A stretch of 64,000 nucleotides of DNA, taken from assembly GCF_033366695.1 (NCBI RefSeq), contig NZ_JAOBTQ010000001.1, positions 1,922,001 to 1,986,000 of the forward strand, read 5' to 3'. Position numbers and translations under genes: made by a program. Shown here one piece after another: positions 17,635 through 26,752 of the stretch (positions are counted from its first letter, which is position 1; every line of letters begins with the position of its first letter). The notes below the pieces were generated by a model. It was not told the DNA's origin. It worked only from the letters and a program-made list of their open reading frames with translations, and ran no database searches. Source of the DNA: Streptomyces sp. SCL15-4 (GTDB lineage: Bacteria; Actinomycetota; Actinomycetes; Streptomycetales; Streptomycetaceae).

Positions 17635-18249
17635 ATGCCCGCCACCACCCGACCGGCCGCCGGCCTCGCCGCACGCACGGCCGGCCTCGCTCTCACGCTC
17701 GCGGCAGGCCTGACGCTGACGGCCTGCGGCACCACCACGACCGCCGCACCGGCCGCCACCGCACCGGCCGCCACCGCACCGCCCTGCCGTACCGCCTCGC
17801 TGGCCTGGACGCTGTCGCTGCTCGACGGCGACGGCGACGGCGACAGCGACGACGGTGACGGCGCGGGGCGGGGAGGCCACCGGTCCGGGGCCCGTCTCGT
17901 CGCCGTCAACAAGGGCTCCGGCCCCTGCGTGTTCTCCGGGTTCCCGGGCCTGGAGATCCACCACGGCAAGGCGGACGGCATCGAGGGCACCGGCGCCGGC
18001 CGTCCCGCGGCCCTCTCGCTGCCCGGCCAGGCGGCCGTCGCCGTGGACCTCCGCTACACCCGCCGCGGCACGCCGGGCGCGGACACCTCCTGGTGCGTAC
18101 GGCAGCACGAGGCCACCGTCAGGGCACCGCACGACACCGACGGCACGGTCGTCCCGGTCACGGACGCGCACGGGAAGGCGGCCGTGCTCGACGCGTGCGG
18201 GGAGACCATCGCCATGGCGGCCCCGCACCGCACGGCCGCCGGGAGCTGA
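17635..18249 (+). CDS. DUF4232-like lipoprotein
   Basis: 204 residues. A signal peptide ends in a lipobox (LTLTAC, lipidated Cys ~32), followed by a TAPAA linker. The mature domain shows features of DUF4232 proteins: early Cys with a following β strand, LVAVNKGSGPCVFSGFPGLE, LRYTRRG, then paired late Cys. An acidic run of alternating Asp/Gly/Ser (residues ~64-77) is encoded by near-repeats of GACGGC. Probably co-transcribed with the protease. Function unknown. Confidence 0.85.
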   Translation: MPATTRPAAGLAARTAGLALTLAAGLTLTACGTTTTAAPAATAPAATAPPCRTASLAWTLSLLDGDGDGDSDDGDGAGRGGHRSGARLVAVNKGSGPCVFSGFPGLEIHHGKADGIEGTGAGRPAALSLPGQAAVAVDLRYTRRGTPGADTSWCVRQHEATVRAPHDTDGTVVPVTDAHGKAAVLDACGETIAMAAPHRTAAGS

Positions 18250-18324
18250 CGGCGGCGGGCGCGCACAACGCCGTCCGGCGCAGTTCGTCCTGCGGGCGGC
18301 GGGGACCCATGGCACCGTGCCGTC

Positions 18325-18924
18325 ATGGGTGACCTCTTTCTCGTCCGGCACGGGGAGACCGAATGGTCGCGGTCCGGGCGGCACACCGGCCGGACCGACG
18401 TACCGCTGACCGAGCACGGGCGGGACGAGGCGCGCCGGCTGGTCCCCCTGATCCGCTCGCACCGGATCGGAGCGGCCTTCGTCAGCCCCCTCCAGCGGGC
18501 CCGGGAGACCGCCGAGCTGATCGGCGTCCCGGACGCGCGGGTCGACGCCGACCTGTGCGAATGGGACTACGGCGGATACGAGGGCGTGACCACGCCGGAG
18601 ATCCAGCGGAGCCGCCCCGGCTGGTTCCTGTTCACCGACGGTGTCGCACCAGGCCCTCCCGGCCGTCCCGGCGAGAGCCCGGAGCAGGTCGGGGAGCGCG
18701 CCGACCGGATGCTCGCCAAGGCCGACGCCGCCCTCGCCAACACGGAGGGGGTCGTCGTACTGATCGCGCACGGCCACTTCCTCCGCGTCCTCACCGCCCG
18801 CCGCCTGGGCCTGTCGCCCCGGCACGGCGCCCTCTTCCAGCTCGCCACGGGCGCGCTGGGCCGCCTCGGCACGGAGCACGGCCGCCATGTGGTGGCGGGA
18901 TGGAACATCCGGCCACCGGAGTAG
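18325..18924 (+). CDS. Histidine phosphatase (phosphoglycerate mutase-like)
   Basis: 199 residues. The catalytic RHGETEW motif is at residues 8-14, SPLQRARETAELI carries the second Arg, and IAHGHFLRVL provides the second His. Such enzymes remove phosphate from small molecules or sugar phosphates through a phospho-His; substrate not predictable. There is no ribosome site close to the ATG, so the mRNA could be leaderless. An alternative ATG at 18309 is out of frame. Confidence 0.9.
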   Translation: MGDLFLVRHGETEWSRSGRHTGRTDVPLTEHGRDEARRLVPLIRSHRIGAAFVSPLQRARETAELIGVPDARVDADLCEWDYGGYEGVTTPEIQRSRPGWFLFTDGVAPGPPGRPGESPEQVGERADRMLAKADAALANTEGVVVLIAHGHFLRVLTARRLGLSPRHGALFQLATGALGRLGTEHGRHVVAGWNIRPPE

Positions 18925-19084
18925 CGGAGCCGCCGCCCCGGCCGTACGGGCAGGAGCGACGACGCACCGCGCACCGGTCGTTGTCGGACCCCGGTCGTAC
19001 TCTTCGACCGGGGCCCACGACGGGCCCGGGCGGCCGTCCGCGGGGGCGGGGCCCAGGAGTCAGCGGTGCCGGAAGGAGCAGCCC

Positions 19085-19705
19085 GTGACCCGACCGCCGT
19101 CCGCCGCGCAGCGACGGGTGATCGAGGAGGCCGATCCGGTGACCGGGCGGCTGCGCGGTACGCCGGCCCAGCTCGCGGCGCTGGTGCGGCGGGGCCTGGC
19201 CTTCCGCCACCCCCGGCCGCCGCACGACCACTTCCTCACTCCGGCCGGACATCGCGTCCGGGAGGAGGTGCCCGGGCCGCCCGCCGGATCGGCTCCGGAC
19301 ACCGGGGTGTTCACGGCCCGGGTCGGCGGCGAGGAGGAACCGGCGGTGTCCGGCCCGGCCCGGCGCCGGGAGGTGCACAGTGCCTGGCAGGGGCTGCTGG
19401 AGCTGCGCAGGATGACGCATCCGCACGGCGCCGTGGACCGGCCCTGCGGCTGGGAGCGGACGCATCTCGTGCGGGCCGCCGCGCTCGCGCTGGAGGCGGC
19501 CGGACACCGCCCGGCGGACGCGGACGCGGACGGGTACCGGGTCCGGGCGACCCCGCAGCCGGAGGCGGTCGCGGTGTACGCGCCGGACGCCCGGACGCTG
19601 GCGGCCTGCGCGGCGACGCTGGAGGAGGCCGGCTGGCAGACCGGCGAGTACACCGAGCCCAGGACGAGGGCCCGCTATCTGCTGGCCTCGCCGCGCCGGG
19701 TGTGA
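19085..19705 (+). CDS. Uncharacterised protein with winged-helix-like N-terminus
   Basis: 206 residues from a GTG at 19085 with AAGGAG seven bases upstream. Residues 1-60 (AQRRVIEEADPVTGRLRG, then LVRRGLAF and LTPAGHRVRE) read like a MarR/PadR-type winged helix, including the typical LTPAG wing. The remainder has two compact α/β segments (ERTHLVRAAALALEAAG; AVYAPDARTLAACAATLEEAGW) with no motif I recognise. It may be a small regulator, but it lacks a clear recognition helix. Preceded by 160 bases without a gene and followed at 52 bases by the thioesterase. Confidence 0.75.
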   Translation: MTRPPSAAQRRVIEEADPVTGRLRGTPAQLAALVRRGLAFRHPRPPHDHFLTPAGHRVREEVPGPPAGSAPDTGVFTARVGGEEEPAVSGPARRREVHSAWQGLLELRRMTHPHGAVDRPCGWERTHLVRAAALALEAAGHRPADADADGYRVRATPQPEAVAVYAPDARTLAACAATLEEAGWQTGEYTEPRTRARYLLASPRRV

Positions 19706-19757
19706 CCGGCGTGTCAGGATCGGCCGACCGCAGTACCGAACACGAGAAGGGCGCGCA

Positions 19758-20180
19758 GTGACCGAACCGTTTTCCGTCCGGGTGACCGTCCGCGGCTACG
19801 AGACCGACACCCAGGGACATCTCAACCAGGCGGTATACCTCAACTACGCGGAACACGCCCGCTGGTCGCTGCTCCAGGCCGCCGGGATCAGCCAGGCCGG
19901 GCTGGTCGGCCGGGGTGTGGGACCGGTGGCGCTGGAGACCACCATCGGCTTCCGGCGGGAGCTGCTCGCCGGCGACGAGGTCGACGTGACGTGCGCCTTC
20001 GAGTGGGGCGAGGGCAAGACGTTCCGGATCCGGCAGGAGATACGCAAGACCGACGGCACGCTCGCCGCCGAGGTGACCGCGGTGGGCGGCATCATGGACC
20101 TCACGCAACGCAAGCTGGTCGCCGACCCGCGCGCGGTGTTCAAGGAACTGGCGACGGACCCCGCCCTGTTCGGCCTGTAG
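19758..20180 (+). CDS. Acyl-CoA thioesterase, 4HBT/YbgC type
   Basis: 140 residues from a GTG with GAAGG upstream. A single hot-dog fold: VRGYETDTQGHLNQAVYLNYAEHARWSLLQ contains the family's D-x-x-G-H-x-N-Q segment (here D-T-Q-G-H-L-N-Q), the active-site region of 4-hydroxybenzoyl-CoA-type thioesterases. Hydrolyses acyl-CoA; chain specificity unknown. A terminator lies between it and the convergent permease. Confidence 0.88.
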   Translation: MTEPFSVRVTVRGYETDTQGHLNQAVYLNYAEHARWSLLQAAGISQAGLVGRGVGPVALETTIGFRRELLAGDEVDVTCAFEWGEGKTFRIRQEIRKTDGTLAAEVTAVGGIMDLTQRKLVADPRAVFKELATDPALFGL

Positions 20181-20199
20181 GCCTCCGCACGCGCGACGG

Positions 20200-20235
20200 G
20201 GCCGGGGGCGACGGTGTGCTCCGTCTCCCCCGGCC
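20200..20235. terminator. Bidirectional terminator between thioesterase and NCS2 permease
   Basis: A 15-bp stem with one mismatch (20200-20214 with 20221-20235) and a six-base loop, in the 77-base gap between convergent stop codons. Confidence 0.8.
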
Positions 20236-20257
20236 GGCCGGGTCCCGGCACCCGGTG

Positions 20258-21625
20258 TCAGCGGACGGCGGCGATCTCCTCCCCCGCCTCCATGGGATGG
20301 GTGACGTCCTGTGCCTCGCGGCCCTTGCCGAGGTGGTTGAAGAGCAGGTTGAGCACCACGGCCGTGACGCAGCCGGTGGAGATGCCCGAGTCCAGGACGA
20401 TCTTCGCGGTCTCCGGGAAGGAGTGGTAGAACTCCGGCGCGGTGATCGGGATGATGCCGACCGCGAGGGACACGGCCACGATCAGCACGTTGTTGTCCTT
20501 GTCCAGGCCGGCCCGGACCAGGGTCTGGATGCCGCTCGCGGCGACCGAGCCGAACAGGACGATGCCGGCGCCGCCGAGGACCGGCCGGGGCACGACCGCG
20601 ATCAGCGAGGCGGCCATCGGGCACAGGCCCATCAGCACCAGGAAGCCGCCGCCGGTCGCGACGACGTACCGGCTGCGGATCCGGGTCATCGCGACCAGTC
20701 CGATGTTCTGGGCGAAGGCGCTGCACATGAAGCCGTTGAACAGCGGGCTGAGCGCGGAGCCGAGGGTGTCGGCGCGCAGGCCGGCCGCGATGGTCTTCTC
20801 GTCGGCGGGGCGTTCGACGATCTCGCCGAGGGCCAGCATGTCGGCGGTCGACTCGGTCATCGAGACGACCATGACCACGCACAGGGAGAGGATCGCGGCG
20901 AGCTGGAACCGAGGGGCGCCGAAGTGGAACGGGGTCGGGAAGCCGACCACGTCGGCGTCGGCGACCGGGCCGAAGTCGGTGACGCCGAACGGGATCGCGA
21001 GAAGCGTGCCGGCGACCAGGCCGATCAGCACGGCGATCTGCTTGACGAAGCCCCGGGTGAAGCGGCGCAGCAGCAGGACGATCAGCAGGGTGATGCCGGC
21101 CAGGGTGAGGTAGGTGGTCGAACCGTAGTCGTGGGCCCGGGGGTCGGGGCCCTGCGCCCAGCCGAAGGCGACGGGGAGCAGGGAGACGCCGATCAGGGTG
21201 ATGACGGAGCCGGTGACGACCGGCGGGAAGAAGCGGATCGCCTTGCTGAAGAAGGGCGCCGCGACGAAGCCGAGGAGGCCGGCGACGATGACCGCGCCGA
21301 AGATGACCGGCAGGGCGTCGGACTTGTCCTTCGTGGAGGCGACGATCGCGGTCATGGGGGCGACACCGGCGAAGGTGACGCCGTTGACGAAGGGCAGCCG
21401 GGCGCCGATCTTCCAGAAGCCGAGCGTCTGGAGGAAGGTGGCGAGGCCGGCGGTGAACAGGCAGGCACCGGTGAGGAAGGTCAGCTCGGTCGCGCTGAGG
21501 CCGATGGCCGCGCCGACGATGAGCGGTGGTGCGACGACACCGGCGTACATGGCGGCCACGTGCTGCAGGCCGCTGGTCGCCATTTTCAGGGCGGGGAGTT
21601 TCTCGTCTACGGGATGGGCGGCCAC
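20258..21625 (-). CDS. NCS2 nucleobase:cation symporter (xanthine/urate type)
   Basis: 455 residues with about 12-14 hydrophobic segments. NAT/NCS2 landmarks: HVAAMYAGVVAPPLIVG near the N-terminus, the TM8 MTESTADMLALGE segment with its conserved Glu, and the signature FAQNIGLVAMTRIRSR. Family members with this Q-N-x-G signature import xanthine or urate with a cation. It is a paralogue of the permease at 23381-24793 (same AAMYAGVV, FPPLVTG/FPPVVTG and SxFAQN segments). It is the distal gene of the minus-strand purine group, separated from the deaminase by a hairpin cluster, so its expression may be partly independent. Confidence 0.92.
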   Translation of the reverse strand: MAAHPVDEKLPALKMATSGLQHVAAMYAGVVAPPLIVGAAIGLSATELTFLTGACLFTAGLATFLQTLGFWKIGARLPFVNGVTFAGVAPMTAIVASTKDKSDALPVIFGAVIVAGLLGFVAAPFFSKAIRFFPPVVTGSVITLIGVSLLPVAFGWAQGPDPRAHDYGSTTYLTLAGITLLIVLLLRRFTRGFVKQIAVLIGLVAGTLLAIPFGVTDFGPVADADVVGFPTPFHFGAPRFQLAAILSLCVVMVVSMTESTADMLALGEIVERPADEKTIAAGLRADTLGSALSPLFNGFMCSAFAQNIGLVAMTRIRSRYVVATGGGFLVLMGLCPMAASLIAVVPRPVLGGAGIVLFGSVAASGIQTLVRAGLDKDNNVLIVAVSLAVGIIPITAPEFYHSFPETAKIVLDSGISTGCVTAVVLNLLFNHLGKGREAQDVTHPMEAGEEIAAVR

Positions 21626-21806
21626 GGCGGCTCCTCCGGGCGGGTGACACGTCGATCGTCGACGCGGGTTTCATGGAGGTGGTGCGGGCGGTCGTGCGGG
21701 ACCTCGCGGGGGGTGGCTCGATGAAGCGGTGACGAGTGTGTGGGGGTATGGGGCGATACGGGGGGTGTGTGGAGCGTGAAGAGGTGTGGGGTGTGTGGGG
21801 GTGGCC

Positions 21807-21906
21807 GTCCCCGGGGGCGTGCGTCCGCACGCGCCCCGGGGACGGTATCGCCGTGGATCCCGCTCGGATCCACGGGTCCGGCCGGAAGCCGTCCCTCCCG
21901 GCCGGA
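21807..21906. terminator. Cluster of three stable hairpins between deaminase and permease genes
   Basis: Within the 301-base gap 21626-21926: a 17-bp stem with one bulge (21807-21823 with 21826-21843), a perfect 10-bp stem CCGTGGATCC/GGATCCACGG (21851-21875), and TCCGGCCGG/CCGGCCGGA (21877-21906). In minus-strand order they follow the deaminase stop. The rest of the gap is G-rich and holds no gene that I can see. Confidence 0.7.
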
Positions 21907-21926
21907 GTCTCGGGTGAACCCGCTGA

Positions 21927-23312
21927 TCAGCCCTGGGCGGCGATCCGGGCGAGGCGCTGGGCCTCCTCGCGGGTGCTGACGGCGACGGCGTCCTCGTCGA
22001 CGGTCAGCAGGCGGCCGTCCTCGACGATCTGCCGGCCGTTGACGAAGGATGCGGTGACCGGCGCCGCCGCGCCGAAGACCAGTGCGGTCACCGGATCGGT
22101 GATGGAGGCGTGGGCGAGGGTGTCCATCTTCCACAGCACCACGTCGGCCAGCTTGCCGGGCTCCAGCGAGCCGATCTGCTCGGCCCGGCCGAGGACCTGG
22201 GCGCCGCCGTACGTGCCGAGCCGCAGCGCCTGACGGGCGTTCAGCGCGGCCTCGCGGTGTGCGCCGAGCCGGTTGATCAGCAGGGCGTTGCGCAGCTCGG
22301 TGTGGAGTTCGCCGGACTCGTTGGAGGCGGTGCCGTCGACGCCGAGGCCGACCGGGACGCCCGCCTTCAGCATGTCGGGGACGCGGGCGATGCCGGCGGC
22401 GAGGCGGGCGTTGGACGACGGGCAGTGCGCGACACCGGTCCGGGTGCGGGCGAACGCCTCGATGTCGGAGTCGTTCATGTGGACGCAGTGCGCCATCCAC
22501 ACGTCCTCACCGAGCCAGCCGGTGGACTCGAAGTAGTCGGTGGGGCCCATGCCGAACAGCTCGTGGCAGAACTTCTCCTCCTCCACCGTCTCCGAGCCGT
22601 GGGTGTGCAGCCGCACTCCCAGCCGGCGCGCCAGCTCGGCGCCCTCGCGCAGGAGTTCGGTGGACACCGAGAACGGGGAGCAGGGGGCGACCGCGACCTG
22701 GGTCATGGCGTCGAAGGAGGCGTCGTGGTGCTTCTTGACGGTCTCCTCGGTCGCGGCGAGCGCGCCCTCCAGGGTCTCGACGGCGAAGTCCGGCGGCAGC
22801 CCGCCGTCCTTCTCGCTGCGGTCCATCGAGCCGCGGGCCAGCGTGAAGCGCACGCCCGTCTCGGCGGCGGCCCGGATGATCGACCCGGACAGGTCGCCGG
22901 AGCCGTGCGGGTAGACGTAGTGGTGGTCCATGGCGGTGGTGACACCGCCGCGGGCCATCATGGCGAGCGATCCCCGCGCCGCCGCGTACGTCATCCGCTC
23001 GTCGATCCGCGCCCAGGTCGGGTAGAGCGCGACCAGCCAGTCGAACAGGTTGTGGTCGGTGGCCAGGCCCCGGGTGATCCACTGGTAGAAGTGGTGGTGG
23101 GTGTTGACCAGACCGGGCGTGGCCAGATGGCCGCGCCCGTCGATCCGGCGCACCACGTTCTCCAGTCCCTCGGGAGCCTTGCCCGCACCGACCGCCTCGA
23201 TCCGGTTGCCGGCGAGGACGAGGTACCCGGAGGCGTACTCCGTGTCGCCCGCGTCCACGGTGGCGATCGCACAGTTCTCGATGACGACGCGCTGGGCTGC
23301 CGATGGTGCCAT
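21927..23312 (-). CDS. Guanine/8-oxoguanine deaminase-type amidohydrolase
   Basis: 461 residues from the ATG at 23312, preceded by AAGGAAG. Metal-dependent amidohydrolase: first metal motif GLVNTHHHFYQW, then HTHGSE, VAHCVHMND and a late catalytic Asp in GLGVDGTASNES. The sequence type matches the family annotated as 8-oxoguanine or guanine deaminases (AtzA/TrzN-like) rather than the small zinc guanine deaminase. In this setting it would turn guanine into xanthine for xanthine dehydrogenase. Start 68 bases after the stop of the upstream permease, so it is probably in the same transcript. Confidence 0.88.
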   Translation of the reverse strand: MAPSAAQRVVIENCAIATVDAGDTEYASGYLVLAGNRIEAVGAGKAPEGLENVVRRIDGRGHLATPGLVNTHHHFYQWITRGLATDHNLFDWLVALYPTWARIDERMTYAAARGSLAMMARGGVTTAMDHHYVYPHGSGDLSGSIIRAAAETGVRFTLARGSMDRSEKDGGLPPDFAVETLEGALAATEETVKKHHDASFDAMTQVAVAPCSPFSVSTELLREGAELARRLGVRLHTHGSETVEEEKFCHELFGMGPTDYFESTGWLGEDVWMAHCVHMNDSDIEAFARTRTGVAHCPSSNARLAAGIARVPDMLKAGVPVGLGVDGTASNESGELHTELRNALLINRLGAHREAALNARQALRLGTYGGAQVLGRAEQIGSLEPGKLADVVLWKMDTLAHASITDPVTALVFGAAAPVTASFVNGRQIVEDGRLLTVDEDAVAVSTREEAQRLARIAAQG

Positions 23313-23380
23313 CGTGCTTCCTTGTCTTTCGGTGGCGGCCCGTGGTCCAGGGGGTCCCACGGGGAGGGCACGGCAGGACC

Positions 23381-24793
23381 CTAGGAGGATTTGAGTGCCG
23401 GAGCCGGCTGCGGGCTCCGGGTGCCGAGATGGTGGAAGAACAGGTTCAGCAGGACGGCGACGAGCGCGCCCGCGCTGATGCCGGAGCCGAGGACGGTCTG
23501 CGCCCAGGCCGGGAAGTCGGCGTAGAAGGTCGGCGCGGCCAGCGGGATGATGCCGGCGCCGAGTGCCACGGCCACCAGGATGATGTTGGAGCTGTCGTCC
23601 AGGCCCGCCTCGGAGAGCGTCCGGATGCCGCTGACGGCGATGGAGCCGAAGAGCACGATGCCGGCGCCGCCGAGGACCGGCATGGGGACCAGGGAGACGA
23701 CCGCGCCGAGGACCGGGAAGGCGCCGAGGACGATCAGGCTGCCGCCGGCCACGGCGACGACGTAGCGGCTGCGCACCCGGGTGAGCGAGACGACGCCGAC
23801 GTTCTGGGCGAAGGCGGAGGTGGGAAAGCCGCCGAAGACCGGACCGAGCAGGGTGGCGATGCCGTCGGTGCGCAGGCCCCGGGTGATGGTCCGGGCGTCG
23901 GTGCGGCGCTCGCAGATCTCGCCGAGGGCGAGCATGCCGGCGCTGGACTCGGTCATCAGCACCAGCATCACGATGCACAGCGAGAGGATGGCGGCGGGCT
24001 GGAACTCCGGGGCGCCGAAGGCGAACGGGGCGGGCAGCGCGGCGACGGGCGCGGACTTGATGCCGCTGAAGTCGGCCATGCCGAAGGGGATCGCGGCCAG
24101 GGTGCCGACGAGCAGCCCGAAGAGCAGGGCGACCTGTTTGACGAAGCCCCTGCCGAAGCGCTGGATCAGCAGGATGACGGCGAGGGTGAATCCGGCGAGC
24201 GCCAGATAGCGCATGTCTCCGAAGTCGGCGGCGGTCTTGTCGCCGCCTTGGGCCCAGCCGACCGGGACGGGCATCAGCGTGACGCCGATCAGGGTGATGA
24301 CCACGCCGGTGACCAGGGGCGGGAAGAAGCGGAGCAGCCTGCCGAAGAACGGGCCGAGGGCCAGGCAGAAGGCGCCGGCCACCATCACCGCGCCGTAGAT
24401 CGCGGGGAGTTGGTGTCCTTTGCCGTTGGTCTCGGCGATCGCGAGGATGGGGGCGATGCCGGCGGAGGAGGCGGCGTTGACGAAGGGCAGCCGGTTGCCG
24501 ACGAAGCCCTTGACGCCGATGGTCTGCAGGATGGTCGCGATGCCCGCGATGAGCAGGCTCGCGGCGATGAGCCGGGTGCGGGCCGCGATGTCGAGCCCGC
24601 AGGCCTGGCCGATGATGAGCGGAGGAGTGACAACGCCTGCGTACATCGCGGCGATGTGCTGGAGCGCGGCGGGGACGAGCCGCGAGGGGTGGAGCTTCTC
24701 GTCCACCGGGTGCACGGACGTGACGGCGTCCTCGATGTGCACCGGCGGGGTGGAACACGGGGCTTTCGCCGGCCCCTTTGCAGGCTGTGCCAT
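23381..24793 (-). CDS. NCS2 nucleobase:cation symporter, urate/xanthine permease
   Basis: 470 residues, about 12-14 TM segments, with an N-terminal cytoplasmic extension of ~35 residues. Landmarks: HIAAMYAGVVTPPLIIG, VMLVLMTESSAGMLALGE and FAQNVGVVSLTRVRSR. It lies directly downstream of uricase, making urate or xanthine the probable substrate. A strong hairpin in the 64-base gap after pucL may reduce its expression relative to uricase. It is a paralogue of the permease at 20258. Confidence 0.92.
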   Translation of the reverse strand: MAQPAKGPAKAPCSTPPVHIEDAVTSVHPVDEKLHPSRLVPAALQHIAAMYAGVVTPPLIIGQACGLDIAARTRLIAASLLIAGIATILQTIGVKGFVGNRLPFVNAASSAGIAPILAIAETNGKGHQLPAIYGAVMVAGAFCLALGPFFGRLLRFFPPLVTGVVITLIGVTLMPVPVGWAQGGDKTAADFGDMRYLALAGFTLAVILLIQRFGRGFVKQVALLFGLLVGTLAAIPFGMADFSGIKSAPVAALPAPFAFGAPEFQPAAILSLCIVMLVLMTESSAGMLALGEICERRTDARTITRGLRTDGIATLLGPVFGGFPTSAFAQNVGVVSLTRVRSRYVVAVAGGSLIVLGAFPVLGAVVSLVPMPVLGGAGIVLFGSIAVSGIRTLSEAGLDDSSNIILVAVALGAGIIPLAAPTFYADFPAWAQTVLGSGISAGALVAVLLNLFFHHLGTRSPQPAPALKSS

Positions 24794-24814
24794 TTCGTTC
24801 CCTCCGGTGTAGCG

Positions 24815-24846
24815 CGCCCCCGGCCCGTCAGGCCGGGCCGGGGGCG
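24815..24846. terminator. Hairpin between uricase and permease genes
   Basis: Perfect 13-bp stem, CGCCCCCGGCCCG (24815-24827) with its complement at 24834-24846, six-base loop, immediately after the pucL stop. It may act as a leaky terminator or an RNA 3'-end stabiliser inside the operon. Confidence 0.7.
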
Positions 24847-24857
24847 GGCGTCCCGCG

Positions 24858-25781
24858 TCAGAGGTTGGTCATGTCGACCGGGATACGGGCCTCACAGCCG
24901 TCCCGCAGGATGGTGGCCTCGATGAGGCCGTAGGGACGGTCGGCGGCGAAGTAGACCTCGTTGTCGTTCTTGAGACCGAACGGCTCCAGGTCCACGAGGA
25001 AGTGGTGCTTGTTGGGCAGGGAGAAGCGGACCTCGTCGATCTCGCTGCGGTTGTTGATGATGCGCGAGCCCATCTGGTACATCGTCTGCTGGAGCGAGAG
25101 GGAGTACGTCTCGGCGAAGGCGTGGAGCATGTGCTTCTTGACCTGCTCGTAGGACTTCTCCCAGTTGGGCATCTTCTGCGCGTCGTCGGTCCAGTTGAAC
25201 CGCCAGCGGCCGGCGACCTGGGTGGCGAGGATGCGGTCGTACGCCTCCTGGAGGGTGGTGTACTTGTCCTTGACGTAGCCCCAGAACTCGGAGTTGGTCG
25301 AGTTCATCACGACCAGGTCCTTCAGGCCGGAGATGACCTCCCACTGCTCACCGTCGAAGGTGATCTGGGTGAGGCGGACCTCCTGGCCCTTGCGGACGAA
25401 GGAGTGCTTGACGTCGTCGGCGCCGATGAACCTGCTGTTGGCGTCGGAGGTCTCGATCCGCTCCCAGGCGTATTCCTCGATGCGGATGCGCGCCCGGTGG
25501 ATCGGCTCCTGGCTGGTGACGAAGTGCCGGGCGAGGTGGATGCCGAACTGCTCGGCGGACTCGATGCCGTATTCCTTGGCGAACGCGTACACCGTGTTCT
25601 TGGTGGTGTCGGTCGGCAGGACGTTGGCGTTGGAGCCCGAGTAGTGGACCTCTTCCATGTCGCCGCTCAGTGCGATGGAGACGTTGAGGTCCTTGATGTG
25701 ATGGGTGGCGCCGTCCCGCGTGATCTTGACGACTCGGTTCTCGGCCTTGCCGTACTGGTTCTGTCCCAGGATGGTCGGCAT
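24858..25781 (-). CDS. pucL: Urate oxidase (uricase)
   Basis: 307 residues from the ATG at 25781, with GAGGGAG upstream. Oxidises urate with O2 to 5-hydroxyisourate, releasing H2O2. Recognised by LGQNQYGKAENRVVKI, PTDTTKNTVYAFAKEYG (catalytic Thr and substrate-binding region), IEEYAWERI, FNWTDDAQKMPNWEKSY and SLPNKHHFLVDL (catalytic-dyad His). Length is normal for bacterial uricase, and no signal peptide is present. The upstream uraH ends four bases before it, placing uraD, uraH and pucL in one transcript in reverse order of the pathway. Confidence 0.97.
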   Translation of the reverse strand: MPTILGQNQYGKAENRVVKITRDGATHHIKDLNVSIALSGDMEEVHYSGSNANVLPTDTTKNTVYAFAKEYGIESAEQFGIHLARHFVTSQEPIHRARIRIEEYAWERIETSDANSRFIGADDVKHSFVRKGQEVRLTQITFDGEQWEVISGLKDLVVMNSTNSEFWGYVKDKYTTLQEAYDRILATQVAGRWRFNWTDDAQKMPNWEKSYEQVKKHMLHAFAETYSLSLQQTMYQMGSRIINNRSEIDEVRFSLPNKHHFLVDLEPFGLKNDNEVYFAADRPYGLIEATILRDGCEARIPVDMTNL

Positions 25782-25785
25782 GTAG

Positions 25786-26187
25786 CTAGCTCCCTCGGTA
25801 AACGGAGTAGCCGAACGGGTTGAGCAGCAGCGGTACGTGGTAGTGCTCCCCGGGCACCACGGCGAAGGTGATCGCCACCTCGGGGAAGAACACGGCACCG
25901 CTGTCCCGGTTCGCGGGGGCGTCCTGCTGCGCATCGGCTTGCTTCTTCGCAGAAATTTCGAAGTACGGCTCGACCGCGAAGTCCAGCCGCACATGGGTGG
26001 TCCCCTCCGGCAGGGCCGGCAGGTCCTTGCACCGGCCGTCGGCGTCGGTCGCCGAGCCGCCGAGCGCCTGCCAGTCCGCGTCGCGTCCCGCGCGGGCGAA
26101 GAGGCGGACGGCGACGCCCTCGGCGGGGCGGCCGATCGAGGTGTCCAGGATGTGCGTGGACACGGAGGCGGTGGTGCTGGTGCTCAT
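25786..26187 (-). CDS. uraH: 5-hydroxyisourate hydrolase (transthyretin-like)
   Basis: 133 residues from the ATG at 26187. Hydrolyses 5-hydroxyisourate to OHCU. Seen: VSTHILDTSIGRPAEGVAVRL with the catalytic His, HYHVPLLLNPFGYS and the C-terminal YRGS signature. The protein carries an insertion of about 15 hydrophilic residues (AKKQADAQQDAPANRDSG) before the FFPEV strand compared with ~110-residue homologues. Starts four bases after the uraD stop; translation is probably coupled. Confidence 0.96.
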   Translation of the reverse strand: MSTSTTASVSTHILDTSIGRPAEGVAVRLFARAGRDADWQALGGSATDADGRCKDLPALPEGTTHVRLDFAVEPYFEISAKKQADAQQDAPANRDSGAVFFPEVAITFAVVPGEHYHVPLLLNPFGYSVYRGS

Positions 26188-26191
26188 GGTG

Positions 26192-26704
26192 TCAGGCGTC
26201 CTCTTCGACGAGTCGGGCCAGTCGGATGCGGTTGATCTTGCCCAGCTCGGTGCGGACGATCTCCCGCTCCCGCTCGGGCGAGTTGCCGATCCGCTCCTTG
26301 ACCGCGTCGCGCATCTGCTCGCCGGTCCGGCCGGTGGCGCAGATGAGGAAGACATGCCCGAACTTCTCCTGGTAGGCCAGGTTGAGGTCGAGCATCTCCG
26401 CCTTGAGCTCCTCGGAGGCACCGGCCATGCCGCGCTGCTCGCGGGCGGAGGCCGGGTCGCCGGGCCTGGGCCGCCCGATCGGCGGGTGCCCGGCCATCGC
26501 CTGCGCCAGGTCCGCCGCGCTCAGCTCGGCCATGGCGGCGTCGCTGGCGGTGTAGAGGTCCTCCGGAGTGGCGTAGGGGCGGGTGGCGAGCAGTCGCCGG
26601 GCCCACTCCGTGGAGGCGCACGCCTCGTGGAGGGCGGCGAGGGCCTCGCGCTCCTCCAGATCGTTGAACCGGGCCAGACCCGGGGGCGTGGAAGTCGTCG
26701 TCAC
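26192..26704 (-). CDS. uraD: OHCU decarboxylase
   Basis: 170 residues from a GTG at 26704 with GGAGG upstream. Converts 2-oxo-4-hydroxy-4-carboxy-5-ureidoimidazoline to S-allantoin. Seen: FNDLEEREALAALHEACAS, the active-site HPPIGRP (His67-type residue of the family), YQEKFGHVFLICATGRTGEQM and a C-terminal RTELGKINRIRLARL helix. First gene of the uraD-uraH-pucL transcript; its promoter is the 26753-26794 element. Confidence 0.96.
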   Translation of the reverse strand: MTTTSTPPGLARFNDLEEREALAALHEACASTEWARRLLATRPYATPEDLYTASDAAMAELSAADLAQAMAGHPPIGRPRPGDPASAREQRGMAGASEELKAEMLDLNLAYQEKFGHVFLICATGRTGEQMRDAVKERIGNSPEREREIVRTELGKINRIRLARLVEEDA

Positions 26705-26752
26705 GGGAGCCTCCGTGGCCGCTTCGGGCCGTTGTGCTGAACGGGCTGCGGA

